DNA of 64,000 bases from Flavobacterium cutihirudinis (GTDB lineage Bacteria; Bacteroidota; Bacteroidia; Flavobacteriales; Flavobacteriaceae), in the NCBI RefSeq assembly GCF_003385895.1, contig NZ_QRDQ01000009.1, positions 62,001-126,000 on the forward strand, given 5' to 3'. Shown in pieces: positions 8,392 to 15,311 of this stretch. The first letter of the stretch is position 1. Each line of letters begins with the position of its first letter. Both the position numbers and the translations under genes were made by a program. The notes under the pieces were generated by a model, which saw only the letters and a program-made list of their open reading frames with translations, was not told where the DNA came from and made no database searches.

Positions 8392-9963
8392 TTAAATAGG
8401 ATTTTTGGTTATTATGTCGTTAACAGTTCTATTAATATTTAATGGATTTGAATCCTGCAGAGCACTTGGCAGCAACTGATCTGGCCAGTCCTGAAAAGTA
8501 ACCGGACGCACCCATCTTTTTACCGCTATTAATCCTACAGATGTAAATTTAGCATCTGAACTTGCAGGAAAAGGTCCGCCATGCGTCATTCCGGAACAAA
8601 CCTCAACTCCAGTCGGGACATTATTAAAAACTAATCTTCCCACTTTATTTTTAAGATTATCGATCACTTCCTTAAAATCTTCGAATTCTTTTAAGTCAGC
8701 ATTTAAAACTGTTCCAGTCAATTGCCCTTCCAAATCCTGAATAATTTTATTCAGTTGTTCAATATCATCACATTTGACTACAACAGAAAAAGGTCCGAAA
8801 ACTTCTTTATGAAATGTTTTATTTTTTAAGAAAGTATTGCCGTCCACCGAAATTACATTTTGCAATGCATAATTTGGCTTCACTTCTTTATCTAAATTGG
8901 TTAGCTGTGTATAATCCTGTTGCTCAAGAACTTCAGATTTGAGTTTCTCGTATTGACTTTTAATTGCAGGATGCAGCATACAGGTTGGCTCTAATTTATC
9001 TATCTCTAAAGCTAAAATAGAAATAAAATTTTCTAATTCTTTACTGTCTACACCTAAAATAAGTCCAGGATTGGTACAAAACTGACCTGTACCAGCCGTG
9101 ATAGATCCGGCATAATTTTTAGCCCATTTTTCGCCTTCATTCTGTAAAGCCGATGGTAAAATCAATACAGGATTTATGCTTCCCATTTCTGCATAAACCG
9201 GAATTGGAATTTCTCTATTGGCTGCAATTTTGCAAAGTGCCGTTCCTCCTTTAATGCTTCCTGTAAAACCAACGCCTTTTATTGACGGATGTTCTACCAA
9301 AGTTTTCCCAACTTCAATTCCGCCGCTGTTTAAGTTCGAGAAAACACCATTTGGCATTCCGGTTCTTTTTGCTGCTTTTATAATAGCTGAAGCAACCAAT
9401 TCGCCAGTTCCCGCATGAAGCGGATGCGATTTTACAACTACAGGACAACCCGAAGCCAATGCGCTCGCTGTATCTCCGCCTGCGGTAGAAAAAGCCAGCG
9501 GAAAATTACTAGCTCCAAATACTGCTACTGGCCCAATTGGAATCTGTATTCTTCGAATATCTGGTTTGCCTTCTGTTTTATTGATAATCGCTTCAACCCA
9601 AGAACCTTCACGCAACATTGTAGCAAATGCTCTTAATTGACCGGTAGTTCTGCCGCGTTCTCCATTTGCTCTTCCGGCCGGAAGTCCCGATTCGTTAACG
9701 TAAGTTGTTAATAAATCTTCACCCAGAGATTCAATTTCTTCAGCAATAGCTTCTAGAAATTCTGCTTTCTTTATATCTGAAATTGTTCCGTAGGTTTTAA
9801 AAGCTTCTTCTGCTAAAAGTACAGCTTCAGAAATTTCATCTTCTGTTGCTTCATAAAAAACAGTTTCGTTCTCCAGATTCAGTTCCGGGTTTATAGTCTT
9901 AAATGTTGTTTTACCTTTTGCAGAAAGGGATTCACCAATATAATTTTTTCCTGTAGTCATCAC
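8392..9963 (-). CDS. 2,5-dioxovalerate (2-oxoglutarate semialdehyde) dehydrogenase
   Basis: This 523-residue aldehyde dehydrogenase has catalytic Cys296 (GTGQFCTNPG), general base Glu259 (YAEMGSINP) and a GFTGSIKGG nucleotide-binding turn. It resembles the NADP-type branch that oxidises 2-oxoglutarate semialdehyde. It would catalyse the last step of hydroxyproline degradation, giving 2-oxoglutarate for the TCA cycle. The same enzyme type also ends L-arabinose and glucarate pathways, which is notable because an arabinofuranosidase lies in this locus. It follows the deaminase gene by 17 bases and precedes the epimerase by three, so the operon order is deaminase, dehydrogenase, epimerase, flavoprotein. 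Confidence 0.9.
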   Translation of the reverse strand: MMTTGKNYIGESLSAKGKTTFKTINPELNLENETVFYEATEDEISEAVLLAEEAFKTYGTISDIKKAEFLEAIAEEIESLGEDLLTTYVNESGLPAGRANGERGRTTGQLRAFATMLREGSWVEAIINKTEGKPDIRRIQIPIGPVAVFGASNFPLAFSTAGGDTASALASGCPVVVKSHPLHAGTGELVASAIIKAAKRTGMPNGVFSNLNSGGIEVGKTLVEHPSIKGVGFTGSIKGGTALCKIAANREIPIPVYAEMGSINPVLILPSALQNEGEKWAKNYAGSITAGTGQFCTNPGLILGVDSKELENFISILALEIDKLEPTCMLHPAIKSQYEKLKSEVLEQQDYTQLTNLDKEVKPNYALQNVISVDGNTFLKNKTFHKEVFGPFSVVVKCDDIEQLNKIIQDLEGQLTGTVLNADLKEFEDFKEVIDNLKNKVGRLVFNNVPTGVEVCSGMTHGGPFPASSDAKFTSVGLIAVKRWVRPVTFQDWPDQLLPSALQDSNPLNINRTVNDIITKNPI

Positions 9964-9980
9964 TTTCTTCTAAAATTTAA

Positions 9981-10895
9981 TTATATAGCTTTATAATCCG
10001 GCAATGCGGGTCTGTTTTTCATTGCGAAATCAATGATTGATAAAACACGTTCTCTTTCTGATCCTTGCAAAGGCAATCTTGGCGCTCTTACATTTTCTGT
10101 ACCAAGTCCCGTTGCAACTTCAGCTAACTTGATGTTTTGTACCAATTGCGGAGAAATATCCAACTCTAATAATGGCATAAACCATCTGTAAATTACTAAA
10201 GCTTCTTCAATTCGTCCTGCTTTTACCAATTTATAAATAGCTACCGTCTCTTCCGGATAAGCAACTACTAAACCTGCAACCCATCCGTCGGCTCCAGCCA
10301 CTATACTTTCGAGAGCCAAAGTATCAACGCCACAAAGCACTTTTAATCGGTTTCCAAAACGATTTCTAATTCTTGTTACGTTGCTAATATCTCTAGTAGA
10401 TTCTTTAACTGCCTGAATATTATCAAGTTTCAATAATTCTTCAAACATATCTAGTGTTACTTCAATTTTATAATCTACTGGATTATTGTAAATCATAATT
10501 GGCAATGAAGTACTTTTTGCAATTTCTTTAAAATAAACAACTGTTTCGTAATCTGTTGCTTTGTATCGCATTGGAGGCAAAAGCATCAAACCATTTGCAC
10601 CTAACTCTTCTGCACGTTTTGCAAATACAATTGCTTCGCTTGTTGTTTGCTCAGCAATATTTACAATAACCGGAATTTTTCCTTCTACTAATTTTAAAGA
10701 AGTAGTAATTAAAGTCTCTTTTTCTTCTTTAGTCAAAGTGCTGGCTTCTCCAAGTGTTCCGCCTAAAATAATTCCATTAACCCCGGCAGCAATTTGTGCT
10801 TTAATATTCTTTTCGAACATTACGAGGTCCAGTTGACCTTCTTCTGTAAACTTTGTTGTTACAGCTGGCATTACACCATCCCAATTTATTTTCAT
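9981..10895 (-). CDS. DapA-family lyase, probable 1-pyrroline-4-hydroxy-2-carboxylate deaminase
   Basis: The 304-residue TIM-barrel protein of the dihydrodipicolinate synthase/N-acetylneuraminate lyase family has Schiff-base Lys164 (QAVKESTRD), Tyr136 (IMIYNNPVD) and the substrate-binding GGTLGEASTL loop. In hydroxyproline catabolism a member of this family deaminates and dehydrates 1-pyrroline-4-hydroxy-2-carboxylate to 2-oxoglutarate semialdehyde. Family alone would also allow a sugar-acid dehydratase, but with the epimerase, flavoprotein and semialdehyde dehydrogenase beside it the deaminase role is well supported. It is the first gene of the operon, read from a promoter divergent from the AraC regulator. 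Confidence 0.87.
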   Translation of the reverse strand: MKINWDGVMPAVTTKFTEEGQLDLVMFEKNIKAQIAAGVNGIILGGTLGEASTLTKEEKETLITTSLKLVEGKIPVIVNIAEQTTSEAIVFAKRAEELGANGLMLLPPMRYKATDYETVVYFKEIAKSTSLPIMIYNNPVDYKIEVTLDMFEELLKLDNIQAVKESTRDISNVTRIRNRFGNRLKVLCGVDTLALESIVAGADGWVAGLVVAYPEETVAIYKLVKAGRIEEALVIYRWFMPLLELDISPQLVQNIKLAEVATGLGTENVRAPRLPLQGSERERVLSIIDFAMKNRPALPDYKAI

Positions 10896-10917
10896 ATCTT
10901 AATATCTTAATTTTTAT

Positions 10918-10982
10918 CAAAAATAAAACTTAAACAAAAGGCTGTCTTGGTCATTATTAACCTATATCAGGACTATATTACC
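10918..10982 (-). promoter_or_regulatory. Divergent promoter/operator of the hydroxyproline operon
   Basis: Plus-strand box 1 GGTCATTATTAAC (10949-10961) and box 2 GGACTATATTACC (10970-10982) repeat at 21 bases. The minus-strand -7 box TATTTTTG (10918-10925) matches the Bacteroidota TAnnTTTG form exactly and lies 23 bases from box 1, the same distance as at the S9 and SusC promoters. Box 1 matches box 1 of the S9 promoter at 11 of 13 positions. The site lies between the deaminase gene and the AraC-type regulator, so the regulator could control both directions. Confidence 0.65.
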
Positions 10983-11042
10983 ACATCTGTTGCATAATCT
11001 GATTTTTTTGTTAATATTTACATATCCAAAAAAAACTATCCG

Positions 11043-11885
11043 TTGAAAATCTTACCATTTAAAATACCAAAAACCGAAAGAGAAGCACTTATCTATCAGG
11101 AAGACATTGAGCAGGTATTTTATGATCAATTGCACCAACATGAAGAAATTCAGATAAGTTATATTTTAAAAGGTGCCGGAACACTAATTGTCGGGGATTC
11201 GATAAATGATTATAAAGAGGATGATATTCTGGTAATTGGCGAAAATGTACCACATGTTTTTCGAAGTAATATTGAGGCAAGTCCGGAATCTGTTATGTTG
11301 ACTTTGTTTTTTACTAAAACTTCTTTTGGGAAAGATTTTTTTAGTCTGAATGATATGAGCAGCGTTGAAGATTTTTTTAAGGAATCTGAATATGGAATGA
11401 AAATTTTATCCAATCAGAAGAAAATTATTCATCATTTTAATAAGCTCAAAAAACAGAATAAAATACAAAGGATTGCTTCGTTTTTAAAAATTATAAACAT
11501 TATAATTTCTTCTGAAAAAACGCCACTTTCTTCTTTTGTCTACAAGAAAAAATATACTGATGATGAGGGAAGAAGAATGAGCGCCGTTTTTGAATATGCT
11601 ATTGAATTTTACCACCAAAATATTACACTCGATGAAGTTGCCGAAAAGGCCAATATGAGTAAAAATGCTTTTTGCCGATATTTTAAAAAACGTACCAATA
11701 AAACATTTTTTCAGTTTTTGATTGAAATCAGAATTGAGAATGCCTGTAAATTATTGCATCATAAAAAAGATCTTTCGATTGCTTCTATTTCTGAGCTTTG
11801 CGGATTTCAAGATATTGCGAATTTCAACAGGAAGTTTAAGGAGTTGAAAGGGATTTCGCCTTCGCATTATCGTGCGCAGTTTTGA
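11043..11885 (+). CDS. AraC-family transcriptional regulator, probable hydroxyproline regulon activator
   Basis: The 280-residue protein has a cupin-like N-terminal sensing domain (HQHEEIQISYILKGAGTLIV, then ENVPHVFRSN). Two C-terminal helix-turn-helix motifs follow (ITLDEVAEKANMSKNAFCRY; SIASISELCGFQDIANFNRK), ending GISPSHYRAQF, typical of AraC/XylS. The start is TTG at 11043. No in-frame ATG exists between it and the upstream stop at 10995, and the next Met would cut into the cupin domain. It is divergent from the hydroxyproline operon, with the two-box operator in between. I infer that it binds hydroxyproline or a related compound and activates the three minus-strand operons carrying the operator. 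Regulation of its own gene is possible. Confidence 0.88.
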   Translation: MKILPFKIPKTEREALIYQEDIEQVFYDQLHQHEEIQISYILKGAGTLIVGDSINDYKEDDILVIGENVPHVFRSNIEASPESVMLTLFFTKTSFGKDFFSLNDMSSVEDFFKESEYGMKILSNQKKIIHHFNKLKKQNKIQRIASFLKIINIIISSEKTPLSSFVYKKKYTDDEGRRMSAVFEYAIEFYHQNITLDEVAEKANMSKNAFCRYFKKRTNKTFFQFLIEIRIENACKLLHHKKDLSIASISELCGFQDIANFNRKFKELKGISPSHYRAQF

Positions 11886-11889
11886 TTTT

Positions 11890-11984
11890 TTTTTCTCTCG
11901 CAGATTTGGCAGATTGAGCAGATTTTATTTTTAATTATTTAGCCTATATAATCTGTATAATCTGCCAAATCTGCGAGAGAAAAA
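11890..11984. repeat. Long inverted repeat, 26-base perfect arms
   Basis: The arm at 11890-11915 (core CTCTCGCAGATTTGGCAGAT) is the exact reverse complement of 11959-11984, with a 43-base A/T-rich centre that itself contains GCAGATT and AATCTGT. It lies between the convergent AraC and M61 genes, five bases after the AraC stop. T-rich flanks on both strands would let it act as a two-way terminator. The long perfect stem suggests a dispersed palindromic element. Confidence 0.7.
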
Positions 11985-11999
11985 CAATTCACTACTATT

Positions 12000-13589
12000 T
12001 TACAATTTAAAAATAGATTTTCTGATTTCTAATTGTAACCCCGAAGCTTCAGGCAATTCTTTGATTTCAAAACTTCGTTCGATTACATTCTCTTTTTTAA
12101 CATCGGTATTTATTGGACTTAAATCTACTTGTAAGCCGGCGTATTTTATATACTTTTGATAATCAATTTCGTTTACTGTTTCTACGTACGATTTTATTTC
12201 TGCTAAAGATTTTCCAGACATTTGTTCAGCGGTTTGCCAAAATTCGGCTTCAGTAAAACCTCTTTGTTTTTTTTCATAATATTCATTGTACAAATAGCGC
12301 ATTACATCGTCTAATGATTTTTGATTTTTTGTGTTATTTCTGATTTCTAAATCCAATAAAAAACCAATTATTGGCCCTTTATTGTAATACGATATTGTGG
12401 TTTGCTGTGCATTGCTTTCACGGTTAAAAAAATTCAGCCAAATATCAAAACTAGATCGGGACAAAGACATGTGTTTACTGCCTTCGATATTTTCATATCT
12501 TTTTATGGATTCGGTAATATACTTTAGAGCTGCTTTTCCGTCAAGCAAACCAGCTTTCATCATAATGATATATTCGTAGTAAACCGTAAAACCTTCAGAA
12601 ACCCATAACATTGAAGTGTAATTTTCTTTATTGTAATCGAAAGGCCCTAACTCAATTGGACGAATTGCTTTTACATTGTAAAGATGAAAATATTCGTGTG
12701 TTACAAAATTTAGAAAGTCTGTATAATCTTCATTTGATTTAAAATCGAAAGATCCTGTTGTAAAAATGGCTTGAGAATTCCAGTGTTCCAAGCCGCCTCC
12801 GCCCGCTTCCATCATGATATAACTGTAGTAATCATATGGCACTTTTTTCATAAGCGAAGTTGTGGCAGTCATTATCTTTTTTAGATCTGAAGTAAATTTC
12901 TCTTCATTTAATCCTTGTGGCGTAGCTATTCCTAAAGAATAAGATTTTCCTTCGTGCTCAAAATGGATTATTTTTTGGTTTCCCAAATAAATCGGACTGT
13001 CATAAAAAATATCAATATTTTTTGCTGTAAAAGTCAATTTGTTTTCAGGAACAGCTTGTAATCCTGTCGAAATTTTATCCCACTTTTTAGATGGATTTAT
13101 GCTGAGTGTTACTGGATTTTCAAGCGCATTTTCAACGTGCATAAAAATAGTGTTTGGCATTAAGAAAGCTTTTTCAGCATCGACATAAGATTCTGCAACT
13201 GATTTTTTATTGGCAAAAACTTTATACTTCACTTTGATTTTTGAAGATTTACCGTTTTCAACAACCCAATTGTTTTTCGTTTTCTTTTTCCATTTTATTG
13301 CATTTCCATTTGCATCTAAAGCTTCAAAATCGACAATATATCTAGGTGTATCTAAAATTAGATAATAACCCGGCGTCCAGACAGGCAAAATTAAACTTGT
13401 CTCAGCCGATTTCAGGTTTTCAAAATCCAAAACCACTTCAAGATAATGAGATTCGGGATTTGCAAAAGCAACCGAATAGTTCATTTTTATTTTCTTGCTA
13501 TCACTCTTGCTTGTTGTCTGACTATAAATTGCTGTTTGAAAAAAAACAACACAAATACAAAACTTGATTATTTTTATTTTTGATCTCAT
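12000..13589 (-). CDS. M61-family (glycyl aminopeptidase-like) metallopeptidase, short form
   Basis: The 529-residue protein has a signal peptide ending near IYSQ and the zinc motif HEYFH at residues 298-302, inside FLNFVTHEYFHLYNVKAIRP. This is the M61 signature, with WVSEGFTVYYEY providing the downstream Glu ligand. M61 enzymes remove N-terminal Gly or Ala residues. Most bacterial members are about 600 residues with a C-terminal PDZ domain. Here the chain stops soon after the catalytic helical region (YAGLQVDL) and no PDZ is visible. It lies 103 bases downstream of SusD, behind a hairpin, and is probably part of the SusC/SusD operon. Gly/Ala removal after X-Pro cleavage would suit Hyp-rich peptides. 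Confidence 0.87.
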   Translation of the reverse strand: MRSKIKIIKFCICVVFFQTAIYSQTTSKSDSKKIKMNYSVAFANPESHYLEVVLDFENLKSAETSLILPVWTPGYYLILDTPRYIVDFEALDANGNAIKWKKKTKNNWVVENGKSSKIKVKYKVFANKKSVAESYVDAEKAFLMPNTIFMHVENALENPVTLSINPSKKWDKISTGLQAVPENKLTFTAKNIDIFYDSPIYLGNQKIIHFEHEGKSYSLGIATPQGLNEEKFTSDLKKIMTATTSLMKKVPYDYYSYIMMEAGGGGLEHWNSQAIFTTGSFDFKSNEDYTDFLNFVTHEYFHLYNVKAIRPIELGPFDYNKENYTSMLWVSEGFTVYYEYIIMMKAGLLDGKAALKYITESIKRYENIEGSKHMSLSRSSFDIWLNFFNRESNAQQTTISYYNKGPIIGFLLDLEIRNNTKNQKSLDDVMRYLYNEYYEKKQRGFTEAEFWQTAEQMSGKSLAEIKSYVETVNEIDYQKYIKYAGLQVDLSPINTDVKKENVIERSFEIKELPEASGLQLEIRKSIFKL

Positions 13590-13608
13590 ACTTTGGTATT
13601 TTTAAAAT

Positions 13609-13641
13609 GAAAAGCCATTCCTAAAAGAAGGAACAGCTTTT
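13609..13641 (-). terminator. Hairpin between SusD and M61 genes
   Basis: GAAAAGC and GCTTTTC arms enclose TTCCT/AGGAA-type pairing (13609-13641). On the minus strand the stem is followed by a moderately T-rich stretch. It probably reduces read-through from susCD into the M61 gene rather than fully ending transcription. Confidence 0.45.
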
Positions 13642-13691
13642 CACACACTTATAATTACAAGTAACCAACTTGTAAATTTTCAACCATTTTA

Positions 13692-15299
13692 TTATAAATA
13701 TCCTGGATTTTGTTTTAAATTTTTATTGGTATTTAACTCCTCTAACCCAATTGGGAAAAGAGTTGTATAATCTCCTTTTGGAACATGATTGTACCAATTT
13801 TTCTTCTGATAAACTCCAAAACGAATCATATCAGTTCTTCTTCTTGCTTCAGCTGCAAATTCCCATCCTAGTTCGTCAAGGAATCTACCGTACTGAACTG
13901 TTGATTGATCTCCAAGTTGATCGATAGTTCCGTCTTCTGCCAATGTACCATATTTAAACCCTGAGTTTTGTTGAAGTTCTGCTCCTGTAACAACAGCATC
14001 GGCAGGATTATCAAAAGATCTTGTTCTTACTTCAGTTACTAATTGAGCAGCTGCGTCGCTTTGACCTGTTCTTAATAGACATTCGGCTTTCATCATTAAA
14101 ACATCAGTATATCTCAAGAAAGGTAAATCATTATTAAGACTTCCTGTAGCACCTGTCTGTATCTGGTATTTTCCACATCTGAAACCTTGTGTTGCATCAC
14201 ATGAATAGATACTTGGCATTTCTTTAGTCAAGACAAATTCAACATTACCATTTTCAGCGTTATATTGATTTCCCATAAGCCATGTATCTTTCAAACGGTT
14301 ATCTTTTGGATTATACGTATCAATAAATTGCGGATTACAGCTTGAACCTCCCCATGGTTGTGTTTCCATTCCGAATACTTTTCTATGACCAGGTAATAAC
14401 ATCTTCATATGCGCACTAAAACCACCAGCGTATTTCTGGTCATAAGGTATTGCAAAAACCATTTCAGGGTTAGTTTCGTTTGTTGCACTAAAAATTGCTT
14501 TGTATGAATCTGATTTTCTAAACAAACCACTTTGAATGATTTTATCACATGCTTCAATACATTTTTGCCATTGTGCAGTTCCTGAATAAACCTCTGCATT
14601 TAAGTACACTCTTGCCAATACATGATAAGCTGACCATTGCGTCATACGCCCGTAAGTACTCTTATCTACTTTTGATGGCAATTGAGGAATTACTTCATTT
14701 AATTCAGATACTATAAAATTATATACTTCCACTCTTGTATTTTGCACCGGTAATTGATCACTATAATTAGGAATTATAGGCACATTTCCATGTGTATCAA
14801 CCAAAATTGAATAATACAATGCTCTTACCGCTCTCATTTCTGCAAGAATAGCTACTTTTTGTTCTTCACTAATAGGGAAATTTCCTGATTCCATTTGAAG
14901 CATAACTCTGTTTGCAGCATTGATTCCGTTAAAACATGTTATCCATGTATTTCTTGGTTGCCAGTCTGTTTTTGTCCATTCATGAAAATGCATTCTTTTG
15001 TAAGTTCCTCCATCGTCCCATCCATTTGGTCTTGTTGGTGTAACAAACATATCGCCCGGTTCTTCCTGAACATCGAATAATCCTTGCCAATCCATAACAT
15101 ATCTCAAAGGTGTATATGCCGAAGCCATGATTGCCACGATATCTGATTGTGAAGCGACAAAATTTGATTCGGTTACTTCTGAAAATACTTCTTCATTTAA
15201 GTCTGTACAACCAGACAATGAAAGGCCAGCTATAATAATTAAGCCGAAGTATAAAATCTTCTTTTTAAGGAAAGATAATTGATTAAATAAATTTTTCAT
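13692..15299 (-). CDS. SusD/RagB-family outer-membrane nutrient-binding lipoprotein
   Basis: The 535-residue protein has a lipoprotein signal peptide (GLSLSGCTDLNEE, Cys at about 31). It has the SusD N-terminal helical plan (ASAYTPLRY, EMRAVRALYYSILVDTHGNVP) and the C-terminal RagB region (FLRYTDVLMMKAECLLRTG, DELGWEFAAEARRRTDMIRFG). SusD proteins form the lid of a SusC transporter at the cell surface and bind glycans or peptides. It sits 12 bases downstream of susC, so the two are co-transcribed. The hydroxyproline genes nearby and the shared operator suggest a hydroxyproline-containing peptide or glycopeptide as ligand, which is inference. Confidence 0.93.
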   Translation of the reverse strand: MKNLFNQLSFLKKKILYFGLIIIAGLSLSGCTDLNEEVFSEVTESNFVASQSDIVAIMASAYTPLRYVMDWQGLFDVQEEPGDMFVTPTRPNGWDDGGTYKRMHFHEWTKTDWQPRNTWITCFNGINAANRVMLQMESGNFPISEEQKVAILAEMRAVRALYYSILVDTHGNVPIIPNYSDQLPVQNTRVEVYNFIVSELNEVIPQLPSKVDKSTYGRMTQWSAYHVLARVYLNAEVYSGTAQWQKCIEACDKIIQSGLFRKSDSYKAIFSATNETNPEMVFAIPYDQKYAGGFSAHMKMLLPGHRKVFGMETQPWGGSSCNPQFIDTYNPKDNRLKDTWLMGNQYNAENGNVEFVLTKEMPSIYSCDATQGFRCGKYQIQTGATGSLNNDLPFLRYTDVLMMKAECLLRTGQSDAAAQLVTEVRTRSFDNPADAVVTGAELQQNSGFKYGTLAEDGTIDQLGDQSTVQYGRFLDELGWEFAAEARRRTDMIRFGVYQKKNWYNHVPKGDYTTLFPIGLEELNTNKNLKQNPGYL

Positions 15300-15311
15300 G
15301 TCTCTTATTTT

